Below, piece by piece: positions 11,519 through 20,026 of a DNA stretch of 46,500 nt. The DNA is from Azospirillum sp. B21 (lineage in GTDB: Bacteria > Pseudomonadota > Alphaproteobacteria > Azospirillales > Azospirillaceae): NCBI RefSeq assembly GCF_008364825.1, contig NZ_VTTO01000029.1, forward strand, positions 1 to 46,500, read 5' to 3'. The number at the start of each line of letters is the position of its first letter. Position 1 is the first letter of the stretch. The position numbers and the translations under genes were made by a program. Below the pieces are notes generated by a model that was not told the DNA's origin, did not search any database, and saw only the letters and a program-made list of their open reading frames with translations.

Positions 11519-12199
11519 GTGACACCCGCCCAAATCCAAGACCGCATCCTGTACCGCGACGGGCTGATGCTGATCCTCGACAAGCCCGCCGGGCTGCCGG
11601 TCCATGCCGGCCCCGCCGGCGGGCCGAACCTGGAGCGGCATTTCGACGCGCTGCGCTTCGGCTTTCCCAAGCCGCCGTCCCTCGCCCACCGGCTGGACCG
11701 CGACACGTCGGGTTGCCTGATCCTCGGCCGCCATGCCAAGGCGCTGCGCAAGATCGGCATCCTGTTCCAGAACGGCAAGGTCGACAAAACCTATTGGGCG
11801 GTGGTCGCCGGGACGCCGCCGCAGGAGTCCGGGCGGATCGAGCTGCCGCTCGCCAAGGTTTCCAACAAGACCGGCGGCTGGCGCATCGTCGGCTCGCCCG
11901 ATGGGCAGACCGCGGTGACCGACTATGTCGTGCGCGGGCAGGCAGACGGGCTGACCTGGCTGGAGCTGACGCCGCACACCGGCCGCACCCACCAGATCCG
12001 CGTCCATTGCGCCTCCATCGGCTGCCCGTTGGTCGGCGACCCGCAATATGGCGGGCCGGAGGGCAAGCCCCTGCACCTGCACTCCCGCGCCATCTCGCTG
12101 CCGCTCTATCCGAAGCGCGACCCGGTGGGTGCGGTGGCGCCGGTCCCACCGCACATGCGGGAGGCGCTGGAGGCTTGCGGATTTACCGAGGCTTCATAG
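11519..12199 (+). CDS. RluA-family RNA pseudouridine synthase
   Basis: A 226-residue enzyme that isomerises uridine to pseudouridine in rRNA or tRNA. The catalytic motif HRLDRDTSG places the nucleophilic aspartate at D60. The N-terminal LILDKPAGLPVHAG is the usual first motif and HTGRTHQIRVH is the RluA motif III. No S4 domain is present and the protein is short, so it resembles the compact RluA/TruC types; the target uridine cannot be predicted. It starts at GTG seven bases after the CcdB stop, so it may be partly co-transcribed with ccdAB. An ATG start is not available nearby in frame before LYRDGLMLIL. Confidence 0.93.
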   Translation: MTPAQIQDRILYRDGLMLILDKPAGLPVHAGPAGGPNLERHFDALRFGFPKPPSLAHRLDRDTSGCLILGRHAKALRKIGILFQNGKVDKTYWAVVAGTPPQESGRIELPLAKVSNKTGGWRIVGSPDGQTAVTDYVVRGQADGLTWLELTPHTGRTHQIRVHCASIGCPLVGDPQYGGPEGKPLHLHSRAISLPLYPKRDPVGAVAPVPPHMREALEACGFTEAS

Positions 12200-12296
12200 C
12201 CTCGACGCTACCCTCGGCCATTGCCGCAATGCGGCAGATGACCCAATGTTGCTGCCTGAAAATGGCGATGGGCGTCACGGCCGAAGGGAAAATCGC

Positions 12297-13745
12297 ATGA
12301 TACCGACCGGCACCACCACGGCCCGCTGGATGACCGTGCGCTATGCCCTGGCGCTGACGCTGATCGCGCTCGGCACGCTGGCCGGCTTCGTGATGACCGA
12401 AGGGGTGATCGGCCAGCATGAACGCATGCTGGAGGTCGTCAACGTCTCCGGCCGCCAGCGCATGCTGTCGCAGCGGACAGCCCTTCTGGTCGAGCGGTTG
12501 AAGACCGCCACTGATCCGGCGGTGCGCACCGACCTCGCCCGCCAGCTGGCCGAGACCACCGACATGTTCGAAGCCGCCCACCGCCGGCTGAGCGGCCGGG
12601 CCGGGCCGGAGGAAGGCCCGCCGCTGGGGCCGCCCCCCAACGACCTTTTCCATGGCGGCGCCGACCCGCTGGACCCGCTGGTGACCGGGCACATCGCCGC
12701 CCTGCGCCGGGTGATCGCCGCCGCAGCCGCCGGCCAGCCCCCCGATCCGGCCGAAGCCGACCGCATCACCTCACAGGCGCTCGGCCCGCTGCTGGATCGG
12801 CTGGAGGAGATGGTCGCCCTCTACCAGGAGGAGGGCGAGGCCGGATTCCACACCCTGCATCAACTGGGGTTGGCCGCTCTGCTGGTCACCCTACTGATCC
12901 TGGCGGTGGAGGCGCTGGCGATCTTCCGGCCGATGACCCGGCAGGTGCGCCGCCAGTTCACCGAAATCCTGCGCATGGCCGAGACGATCGAGCGGGCCAA
13001 CGCCACTTTGGAACAGCAGGTTCGCGAACGCACGGCCGAACTGCATGCCGCCAAATCCGCGGCGGAGCAGGCCCACCGCGCCAAATCCCGCTTCCTGGCC
13101 CATGCCAGCCACGACCTGCAGCAGCCGCTCCAGGCCATCGGCATGTTCACCGGCATGCTGGAACGCCAGCCGCAAAGCGCCAAGGCGGCGGCCCTGTTGA
13201 CCGACCTGAAGGCGGCGCAGCGGTCGATGCGCGACCTGCTGAACGCGATCCTCGACATCTCGAAGCTGGAATCCGGCGCGGTGACGCCGAAGCCGGCCGA
13301 CCTGCCGCTCTCTCCGCTGCTCGACCAGCTGGAGGCGGAGTTCGCCGGGCTGGCGGAGGCCAAGGGCCTGCGGCTGCGCGCCGTCCCGACCAATGCCGTG
13401 GTGTGCAGCGACCCGGCGCTGCTGGAGCGCATCGTCCGCAACCTGATCGCCAATGCAATCCGTTACACCGAGACCGGCGGCGTGCTGATCGGCTGCCGCA
13501 CCCGCGGCGACAGGCTGTGGATCGAGGTCTACGACACCGGACGTGGCATCGCCGAACCCGACCGGCAACGCATCTTCGAGGAATTCGTCCAGCTCGACCG
13601 CCCCGACCGCGACCGCAGCGAGGGCATCGGCCTGGGGCTCGCCATCGTCGAACGGCTGGCGCGGCTGCTGGAACATCCGGTGACGGTGCGCTCGGTGGAA
13701 GGGCGCGGCACGGTGTTCGCGGTCGGAGTGCCGTTGGCGGGGTGA
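12297..13745 (+). CDS. PilJ-type sensor histidine kinase
   Basis: A 482-residue membrane kinase. A transmembrane helix (about 15-35) precedes a periplasmic region containing SGRQRMLSQR, the hallmark of the type IV pili methyl-accepting (PilJ/NarX-like) sensor domain, here about 40-180. A second transmembrane helix (LAALLVTLLILAVEALAIF) is at about 187-205, followed by a coiled-coil linker. HisKA has its phospho-acceptor H272 in SHDLQQPLQ, and HATPase_c shows the N box (NLIANAIRYTETGG), the G1 box (YDTGRGIAE) and the G2 region (GLGLAIVERLA). There is no receiver domain and no response-regulator gene next to it, so it is an orphan. The start follows GAAGGGAA. Its HDLxQPLQ H-box is shared with the hybrid kinase at 31.3-33.8 kb. 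The ligand is unknown; NarX relatives bind nitrate or nitrite. Confidence 0.9.
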   Translation: MIPTGTTTARWMTVRYALALTLIALGTLAGFVMTEGVIGQHERMLEVVNVSGRQRMLSQRTALLVERLKTATDPAVRTDLARQLAETTDMFEAAHRRLSGRAGPEEGPPLGPPPNDLFHGGADPLDPLVTGHIAALRRVIAAAAAGQPPDPAEADRITSQALGPLLDRLEEMVALYQEEGEAGFHTLHQLGLAALLVTLLILAVEALAIFRPMTRQVRRQFTEILRMAETIERANATLEQQVRERTAELHAAKSAAEQAHRAKSRFLAHASHDLQQPLQAIGMFTGMLERQPQSAKAAALLTDLKAAQRSMRDLLNAILDISKLESGAVTPKPADLPLSPLLDQLEAEFAGLAEAKGLRLRAVPTNAVVCSDPALLERIVRNLIANAIRYTETGGVLIGCRTRGDRLWIEVYDTGRGIAEPDRQRIFEEFVQLDRPDRDRSEGIGLGLAIVERLARLLEHPVTVRSVEGRGTVFAVGVPLAG

Positions 13746-13763
13746 GATTGTAGCTTCAGTCGC

Positions 13764-13793
13764 AACGATCTGGTGCGAACCCGCCAGATTGTT
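13764..13793. other. Hairpin between the kinase and pirin genes
   Basis: AACGATCTGG (13764-13773) and CCAGATTGTT (13784-13793) pair over ten positions with one G-U wobble around a 10-base loop. It begins 18 bases past the kinase stop and about 70 bases before pirin. It lacks a T tract, so it is either a weak terminator or an operator for the pirin promoter. Confidence 0.4.
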
Positions 13794-13862
13794 CCCCAAG
13801 CCGTCCGGTGCCAAATTCCCCTCCAGACAACGGCACACACCCCAACGAGCACGGAGGGTTCC

Positions 13863-14561
13863 ATGATCACCATTCGCCATCGCGACGAGCGCGGGGTTGC
13901 CAACATGGGTTGGCTGAACAGCAACCACAGCTTTTCGTTCGGCCATTACTTCGACCCCGGCCATATGGGCTTCCGCGCCCTGCGGGTCATCAACGAGGAC
14001 CGCGTGATCCCCGGCGCCGGCTTTCCCACCCATGGGCACGCCAACATGGAGATCGTCTCCTACGTGCTGAACGGCGCGCTGGAGCACAAGGACTCCATCG
14101 GCACCGGGTCGGTGATCCGTCCGGGCGAGGTCCAGGTGATGAGCGCCGGCCGCGGCATCCGCCACAGCGAGTACAATGCGTCCGACACCGAGCCGGTGCA
14201 TTTCCTCCAGATCTGGATCCTGCCGGAAGCCAACAACCTGGCCCCCGGCTACCAGCAGGCGGATTTCCCGGCTGCGGAGAAGCAGGGCAAGCTGAAGCTG
14301 GTCGGTTCGCGTGACGGGCGCGACGGCAGCGTCACCATCCACCAGGATGTGGATCTGTACGCCGCCCTGCTGGACGGGGAGGAGAGCGCCACCCTGCCCC
14401 TGCGCCCCGGCCGCCATGCCTGGGTCCAGGTCGCCCGCGGCCGGGTCCATCTGAACGGCACCCTGCTGAAGGCCGGCGACGGCGCCGCGCTGACGGATGA
14501 GGAGGCGGTGACGCTCGACCGCGCCGACGACGCCGAAGTGCTGGTCTTCGACCTCGCCTGA
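13863..14561 (+). CDS. Pirin family protein (YhhW-like bicupin)
   Basis: A 232-residue pirin with two cupin domains. The metal ligands known in human pirin and E. coli YhhW are all present: H57 and H59 (FPTHGHANME), H101 and E103 (IRHSEYN). The N-terminal WLNSNHSFSFGHYFDP motif is typical. YhhW shows quercetin 2,3-dioxygenase activity in vitro; in vivo roles of bacterial pirins include modulation of pyruvate metabolism and redox sensing, so no firm role is assigned. The ATG at 13863 follows GGAGGG at a good distance; the frame upstream contains unrelated sequence. It converges with the YcjF-like gene, ending four bases from it. Confidence 0.93.
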   Translation: MITIRHRDERGVANMGWLNSNHSFSFGHYFDPGHMGFRALRVINEDRVIPGAGFPTHGHANMEIVSYVLNGALEHKDSIGTGSVIRPGEVQVMSAGRGIRHSEYNASDTEPVHFLQIWILPEANNLAPGYQQADFPAAEKQGKLKLVGSRDGRDGSVTIHQDVDLYAALLDGEESATLPLRPGRHAWVQVARGRVHLNGTLLKAGDGAALTDEEAVTLDRADDAEVLVFDLA

Positions 14562-14565
14562 CGCG

Positions 14566-15588
14566 TCACAGCACCTGCTTGGGCACCGACAGCAGTTCCT
14601 TCCTGATGCGGTTCAGGCTGGGGCGGTTGTCGGTGCCGAAGGCGATGGGGCGGCACAGATGCATGGCGGTCAGCCCGACCCGCGCGGTCAGCAGGCCGTT
14701 GATCACCCCCTGCCCCATCCGGGTGGAGATCGCGGCGGCGAGCGAACCGCCCAAAGCCTCCACCGCCACGTGATGGGCGCTTTCGGTCACCCCGGCAACG
14801 GCGATGTTGGCGAGCATCCGGCGCAGCAGCCGCAGCGAGCCGACATAGCCGGGCCGGGCGCCGTAGAGCGATGCGATCTCCCGCACCAGCTTCAGGTTCC
14901 GCCAAAGCACCACCGCGAAATCCAAGAGCGCCGCCGGGCTCAGCGCGGTGGCGACGGCGGTGTCGCGCGACGCCAGCAGGACCCGCTGATAGGCGGCGCG
15001 GTCCAGCGGGGCCAGTACCTCGCGGTCCAGCAGCCGCACCACCTCATGCTCGTCATGGGCATCGGTGACATGGTCGCGCACACGGGCCAGCGCCGGGGCC
15101 AATTCCCGCCGGTCGGCATAGAGCGCCACCAGCGACCCGGCGAAGCGGTCGGCCCGGCCGCCCGGCGCCTCGATTTCCAGTCGCCCGGCCTCCGCCCGCA
15201 ATTCCTCGATCCGCCGCAGGCGGCGCAGCGACAGCAGTTCGTTCACCAGCATCGCCACGGCGGCGATGCCCGCCGTCGCCGCCAGCAGCGCCACCAGCAC
15301 GCCCAGCACAAGGCTGGTGGCGAAGGCGCGGTTCAGCAGGTCGGCAGTGTCGAACCCCAGCGCCACCACCACCAGCGCCGCCAGCGCCCCGAACAGCCAG
15401 CGTCCCAGCCGGCGGGTCGTCCGCACCGGGGCAGCCGGGGCGGGCAATAGTTCCGCCGGGTCGCCCGATCCGGTCAGCAGCGCCGTCTCCTCCTCCGCCG
15501 AGACCGGAGCGGCGCGGTCAAGCTCCAGCTCCATCGGCGGTACCCAGCCCTTCGCGGCCTTGCGGGTGTCGCTGTCGCGCTCCGTCAC
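14566..15588 (-). CDS. ycjF: YcjF family membrane protein (DUF697/TIGR01620)
   Basis: A 340-residue inner-membrane protein. A charged cytoplasmic N-terminus is followed by two transmembrane helices (WLFGALAALVVVALGFD and LVLGVLVALLAATAGIAAVAML, about 67-115), then a soluble helical region and a C-terminal DUF697-like segment rich in small residues (AAISTRMGQGVINGLLTARVG), where YcjF and many GTPase-linked partners show conservation. The GTG start overlaps the ycjX stop by four bases (GTGA), so the pair is co-translated. In E. coli ycjXF belongs to the phage-shock (Psp) regulon; no psp gene is seen here. Function remains poorly known, probably envelope stress. Confidence 0.88.
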   Translation of the reverse strand: MTERDSDTRKAAKGWVPPMELELDRAAPVSAEEETALLTGSGDPAELLPAPAAPVRTTRRLGRWLFGALAALVVVALGFDTADLLNRAFATSLVLGVLVALLAATAGIAAVAMLVNELLSLRRLRRIEELRAEAGRLEIEAPGGRADRFAGSLVALYADRRELAPALARVRDHVTDAHDEHEVVRLLDREVLAPLDRAAYQRVLLASRDTAVATALSPAALLDFAVVLWRNLKLVREIASLYGARPGYVGSLRLLRRMLANIAVAGVTESAHHVAVEALGGSLAAAISTRMGQGVINGLLTARVGLTAMHLCRPIAFGTDNRPSLNRIRKELLSVPKQVL

Positions 15589-16979
15589 AGCAGGTAATCC
15601 CCCAGCAGGAATTGCAGGGCCTGATCAACGCGGATGTGCGGCAGGCCGCGCGGGTCGCGGCCGAGATCGTCGGGCGGACGGAAGGCCAGGAAATTGTAGG
15701 GGCGGTCGCGGCCGGGCGGAAAGGCTTCGGCATCCTCCGGGATCTCGCCGGGGAACAGCACGGTCGGACGGTCGCGCCCCACGGGCACGCCGCGCACACA
15801 GCGCAGCTGCCGCCCCTCATGCTCCGTCACCACGCTGTCGGTGCATTTCAGCGCGGCGATGGCCATCGTATCGACCTGGGCGCCCTCGAACCGGATGGCG
15901 TTGCGGGCATCGCCGACCAGCCGGTCGAGCAGCGCGCGCAGCTGGGCATGCTGGTGTGCGGCGATGTGATCGGCCTTGGTCGCGGCGAACAGCACCCGGT
16001 CGATCTTCGTGCCCAGCAACCAGTCGAGCCAGCCCGACGAGCCGTGGCGGAAGGGCTCCAGGCTCAACTCCAGCGCCCGCTTCATGTCGGCCATCCCGGC
16101 CGGCCCGGCGTTCAGCGCCCCCAGCACGTCGATCAGCACGATCTGGCGGTCGAGCTTGGCGAAATGCTCGGAGAAGAAGCGGCGGACGACGTTGGTCTTG
16201 TAGGCCTCGTAGCGCTCCTCCATCAGCGCCCACAAGCTGCCGCGCCCCCGCGCCCCGCCGGCCTGGGGCGGGGGCAGCGGACAGAAGGTCAGCAGCGGCG
16301 CGTCCTTCATGTCGCCCGGCTCCACGAAGCGGCCCGGCTGGATCAGGCTGAGCAGCGTGTCGGCCCGCCGGCAGGCGTGGAGATAGTCGGTGTAGAGCGC
16401 CGCACCCCGCCGCGCCGTCTCCTCCTCCGCCGCTGCCATCGGGTCGATGGTGGCGAGCCAGCCGCGCCAGGAGGCGGACAGCTCGTCGCGCGGCGGCCGG
16501 GCGGCAAGCTCCAGCGTCAGCGCGCTCCATTCCGCGAAGCTCTGGCGCAGCAGCGGCAGGTCGAGCAGCCATTCGCCGGGATAATCGACGAGGTCGAGGT
16601 TCAGCGTCGCCACCGGCTGCACCGCCCGCTTCAGCGCAGACTCCGGGCGGTAGCGCAGGGAGACGCGCATCTGGCCGATGCCGCGCGTCGGCTCCGGCCA
16701 ATGGGGATCGGGACCGGTCAAGGCAGCGAGATGGCCTTCGAAATCGAAGCGCGGCACGTCCGGATCGGGCTGCGGCCGCAGCCGTGCCGCCTGGAAGCGG
16801 CCCGACGACATGACGTCGAGGAAGGGAAGCCGCCCGGCCTTCAGCAGATTGTCGACGAGCGCGGTGACGAAGACGGTCTTGCCCGCCCGCCGCAGCCCGG
16901 TGACGCCGACGCGCACCGTCGATTCCAAAAGAAGCCGGCTGCCGGCATCGTACAGGTCGTTCAGGTGAGGGATACGCAC
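15585..16979 (-). CDS. ycjX: YcjX family P-loop NTPase
   Basis: A 464-residue nucleotide-binding protein. The N-terminal Walker A motif is GLRRAGKT (G28-T35), followed by LDLVDYPGEWLLDLPLL, a switch/Walker B-like segment characteristic of YcjX. In the C-terminal half LFAATKADHI resembles an NKxD-type base-recognition motif and IVLIDVLGALNAG is well conserved in the family. It is the first gene of a two-gene unit with ycjF. The annotated start is GTG with a weak ribosome-binding site; the protein begins RIPHLNDLYDAGSRLLLEST, which fits family N-termini. Probably works with YcjF at the inner membrane in stress response. Confidence 0.92.
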   Translation of the reverse strand: MRIPHLNDLYDAGSRLLLESTVRVGVTGLRRAGKTVFVTALVDNLLKAGRLPFLDVMSSGRFQAARLRPQPDPDVPRFDFEGHLAALTGPDPHWPEPTRGIGQMRVSLRYRPESALKRAVQPVATLNLDLVDYPGEWLLDLPLLRQSFAEWSALTLELAARPPRDELSASWRGWLATIDPMAAAEEETARRGAALYTDYLHACRRADTLLSLIQPGRFVEPGDMKDAPLLTFCPLPPPQAGGARGRGSLWALMEERYEAYKTNVVRRFFSEHFAKLDRQIVLIDVLGALNAGPAGMADMKRALELSLEPFRHGSSGWLDWLLGTKIDRVLFAATKADHIAAHQHAQLRALLDRLVGDARNAIRFEGAQVDTMAIAALKCTDSVVTEHEGRQLRCVRGVPVGRDRPTVLFPGEIPEDAEAFPPGRDRPYNFLAFRPPDDLGRDPRGLPHIRVDQALQFLLGDYLL

Positions 16980-17064
16980 GGGCGGTCGTTCACGTCTGGC
17001 CGATGACCGCCCCTATATGGGGTGGACCGCGCAAGATGCGAAGGGGCCATTCCCCCGGATACGA

Positions 17065-17098
17065 AAGGGCCGCACCCCCTTCCGGAGGCGCGGCCCTT
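17065..17098 (-). terminator. Probable terminator of the liu operon
   Basis: AAGGGCCGC (17065-17073) pairs perfectly with GCGGCCCTT (17090-17098) around a 16-base loop. It lies 18 bases past the end of the HMG-CoA lyase gene on the minus strand, where the stem is followed by TTTCG. The T tract is short, but position and a 9-bp GC-rich stem support a terminator. Confidence 0.65.
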
Positions 17099-17115
17099 CG
17101 TTGCCGAAGAGTCCC

Positions 17116-18015
17116 TCACGCACAACCACGAGCGCGGGCCACCTTCGATGCGGTCGGGCGGCCGATGGCGTCGCTGATGAACGCCCCCGCCGCGATCAGC
17201 TTGTCCAGATCCACCCCGGTCTCGATGCCGAGGCCGTTCAGCATGTACAGCACGTCCTCGCTCGCCACGTTTCCGCTGGCCCCCTTGGCATAGGGGCAGC
17301 CGCCGAGGCCCGCGACCGAGCTGTCCACCACCGCCACCCCCATCTGCAACGCCGCCAGAATGTTGGCGAGCGCCTGCCCATAGGTGTCGTGGAAATGGAC
17401 GGCGATCTTCTCCACCGGCACCCGCTCCGCCACCGCGGCGATCATCAGCTGCGCCTTGGTCGGCGTGCCGGTGCCGATGGTGTCGCCCAGCGAGATCTCG
17501 TAGCAGCCCATGGCGAACAGCCGTTCCGCCACCTCCGCCACCGCCCGTGGCGCGATCTCCCCCTCATAAGGGCAACCGAGCACGCAGGAGACATAGCCCC
17601 GCACCGGCACGCCCGCCGCCTTGGCCTGCTCCATCACGGGGGCGAAGCGGTCCAGACTTTCGGCGATGGAGCAGTTGATGTTCTTCCGGCTGAAGCTTTC
17701 CGAGGCGGCACCAAACACCGCTACCTCGTCGGCCTTGGCCGCCAGCGCGCCCTCCAGCCCCTTCAGGTTGGGGGTGAGGGCGGCGTAGCGCACGCCGGGC
17801 TTGCGGGCGATGCCGGCCAGCACCTCGGCGCTGTCGCCCATCTGCGGCACCCATTTGGGCGAGACGAAGCTGGCCGCCTCCACCACGCTCAACCCGGCGT
17901 CGGACAGGCGGTCGACCAGATCCACCTTGACCGCCGTCGGCACCATGGACTTTTCGTTCTGGAGGCCGTCGCGCGGGCCGACCTCCACCATGCGGACGAA
18001 TTTCGGCAGTTGCAT
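17116..18015 (-). CDS. liuE: Hydroxymethylglutaryl-CoA lyase
   Basis: A 299-residue TIM-barrel lyase that splits 3-hydroxy-3-methylglutaryl-CoA into acetyl-CoA and acetoacetate, the last step of leucine breakdown. The N-terminal VEVGPRDGLQNE motif carries the metal/substrate-binding Arg-Asp pair, and GLGGCPYAKGASGN near the C-terminus carries the catalytic cysteine of the family signature. The aldolase-like SLGDTIGTGTP and VHFHDTYGQALANI segments are also present. Length is normal. It is the last gene of the liu operon, beginning two bases after the carboxylase alpha-subunit stop codon, and is followed by a terminator. Confidence 0.96.
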   Translation of the reverse strand: MQLPKFVRMVEVGPRDGLQNEKSMVPTAVKVDLVDRLSDAGLSVVEAASFVSPKWVPQMGDSAEVLAGIARKPGVRYAALTPNLKGLEGALAAKADEVAVFGAASESFSRKNINCSIAESLDRFAPVMEQAKAAGVPVRGYVSCVLGCPYEGEIAPRAVAEVAERLFAMGCYEISLGDTIGTGTPTKAQLMIAAVAERVPVEKIAVHFHDTYGQALANILAALQMGVAVVDSSVAGLGGCPYAKGASGNVASEDVLYMLNGLGIETGVDLDKLIAAGAFISDAIGRPTASKVARARGCA

Positions 18016-18017
18016 CG

Positions 18018-20021
18018 TCAGGCCTCCGCGATGTCGAGAACCAGCAGGTCGACGCCTTCCGACACCTGATCGCCCGCCGCGAAATTCACGGCGCTGACGG
18101 TGCCCGCCGCCGGGGCCTTGATGGTGTGCTCCATCTTCATGGCCTCCAGCAGCATCAGCGGCGCGCCGGCCTCGACGCTCTGGCCCGCTTCGACCAGCAC
18201 GCGGACCACGGTGCCCGGCATCGGCGCGGTCAGACGGCCGGAGCCGCCCTCCTGCTCCGCCGCGCGGGCGCTGGGATCGTCCAGCGTCAGGCGGGACACC
18301 GCGCCGTCGATCAGCACGGTGATGTCGAGCCCTTGCTGCACCACGGTGGCGCGGGTTCGCATGCCGCCCAGTGTCGCGGTCAGCAGGCCGTCTGTCAGGC
18401 TGACGCCGGTCACCGGCATCGGCTTGCCGCCATCCACCGCAACCTCATAGCCATCGGCGCGGAAGTGCAGCGTCACCTCGCGCGCCGTGTCGCCGTCCAT
18501 CAGGCGCAGGTCGTAATGGTTCTCCTCGTTCAGCCGCCAGCCATTGGCGAGCAGCCAGGGCGAGTAGCGGTCCGACCGGGCGCGCAATGCCGCCTGGGCC
18601 TCCTCCCGGCGCTTCAGCAGCACCGACAGGGATGCCGCGGCCAGCGCCCTGTCCGGCACCGGGGCCGGCGGCGGCAGCAGGTCGGCGCGGTGGCGCTCGA
18701 TGAAGCCGGTGTCGATCTCCACCGCCTTGAAGGCCGGATGGCCGGCGATGGCGCCGAGGAAGCCGACATTGGTGGTGACGCCGACCACCTCATACTCGGC
18801 CAGAGCCACCCGCAGGCGGCGCAGCGCAGAATCGCGGTCCTCGTCCCAGACGATCAGCTTGGCGATCATCGGGTCGTAATACATCGTCACCGAATCGCCT
18901 TCGCGCACACCGGTGTCGACGCGGACGTGATCGTTCTCGGCCGGCGGGCGCAACCGCACCAGCTTGCCGATGGCCGGCAGGAAGTCGCGTTGCGGATCCT
19001 CGGCATAGAGCCGCGCCTCGAAGGCGTGGCCGCGGCGGGTCAACTGCTCCTGGCGCAGCGGCAGCTCCGCCCCGGCCGCCACGCGCAGTTGCCACTCGAC
19101 CAGATCCAGGCCGGTGATCTTCTCCGTCACCGGATGTTCCACCTGCAGGCGGGTGTTCATCTCGATGAAGTAGAAGCCGCCATCCTCATAGAGGAACTCG
19201 ACGGTGCCGGCACCGACATAGTTCACCGCCTTGGCGGCGGCGACCGCGGCCTCGCCCATGCGGCGGCGGATGTCGTCGGGAAGGTTGGGGGCCGGCGCCT
19301 CCTCGATCACCTTCTGGTGGCGGCGCTGGACCGAGCAGTCGCGCTCGAACAGATAGACGCCGTTGCCGTGGGTGTCGCAGAAGACCTGGATTTCGACATG
19401 GCGCGGCCGGCCGAGATACTTCTCCAGCAGCAGGCTGTCGTCGCCGAAGGCCGCCTTGGCTTCACGCTGGGCGCCGGCCACCGCATCGGCCAGCTCCCCA
19501 GCGGCGCGCACCACGCGCATGCCCTTGCCGCCGCCGCCGGCCGACGCCTTGACCAGCACCGGATAGCCGATGCGCTCGGCCTCTGCCGACAGGGTGGCGA
19601 AGTCCTGGTCGGTGCCGTGATAGCCCGGCACCAGCGGCACGTCGGCATTCGCCATCAGCCGCTTGGATTCCGCCTTGGAGCCCATGACGCGGATCGCCTC
19701 GATCGGCGGGCCGATGAAGACGACGCCGGCCTCCGCACAGGCCGCCGCGAAGCCGGCATTCTCCGACAGGAAGCCGTAACCGGGATGGATGGCCTGGGCG
19801 CCCGTGCGCTTCGCCACGTCGAGGATGACGTCGCCGCGCAGATAGCTTTCGCCGACCGGGGCCGGGCCGATGCAGACGGCCTCGTCGGCCATCTGGACAT
19901 GCATGGCCTTGGCGTCCGCCTCCGAATGGACGGCGACGGTCTTGATGCCGAGGCGGCGGGCGGTGCGGATGACCCGGCAGGCGATTTCGCCACGGTTGGC
20001 GATGAGGATCTTGTCGAACAT
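18018..20021 (-). CDS. liuD: Methylcrotonyl-CoA carboxylase alpha (biotin) subunit
   Basis: A 667-residue subunit with biotin carboxylase at residues 1-450 (FDKILIANRGEIACRVIRTA at the start; the ATP-grasp glycine-rich loop KASAGGGGKGMRVV; EMNTRLQVEHPVTE) and a biotinyl domain at the C-terminus, with EAMKMEHTI placing the biotinylated lysine at K629. It carboxylates biotin using ATP and bicarbonate, and the beta subunit transfers the carboxyl to 3-methylcrotonyl-CoA. Size and the middle BT region fit MCC or geranyl-CoA carboxylase; the neighbours favour MCC. It follows liuC by five bases and precedes liuE by two. Confidence 0.96.
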   Translation of the reverse strand: MFDKILIANRGEIACRVIRTARRLGIKTVAVHSEADAKAMHVQMADEAVCIGPAPVGESYLRGDVILDVAKRTGAQAIHPGYGFLSENAGFAAACAEAGVVFIGPPIEAIRVMGSKAESKRLMANADVPLVPGYHGTDQDFATLSAEAERIGYPVLVKASAGGGGKGMRVVRAAGELADAVAGAQREAKAAFGDDSLLLEKYLGRPRHVEIQVFCDTHGNGVYLFERDCSVQRRHQKVIEEAPAPNLPDDIRRRMGEAAVAAAKAVNYVGAGTVEFLYEDGGFYFIEMNTRLQVEHPVTEKITGLDLVEWQLRVAAGAELPLRQEQLTRRGHAFEARLYAEDPQRDFLPAIGKLVRLRPPAENDHVRVDTGVREGDSVTMYYDPMIAKLIVWDEDRDSALRRLRVALAEYEVVGVTTNVGFLGAIAGHPAFKAVEIDTGFIERHRADLLPPPAPVPDRALAAASLSVLLKRREEAQAALRARSDRYSPWLLANGWRLNEENHYDLRLMDGDTAREVTLHFRADGYEVAVDGGKPMPVTGVSLTDGLLTATLGGMRTRATVVQQGLDITVLIDGAVSRLTLDDPSARAAEQEGGSGRLTAPMPGTVVRVLVEAGQSVEAGAPLMLLEAMKMEHTIKAPAAGTVSAVNFAAGDQVSEGVDLLVLDIAEA

Positions 20022-20026
20022 GTGGA

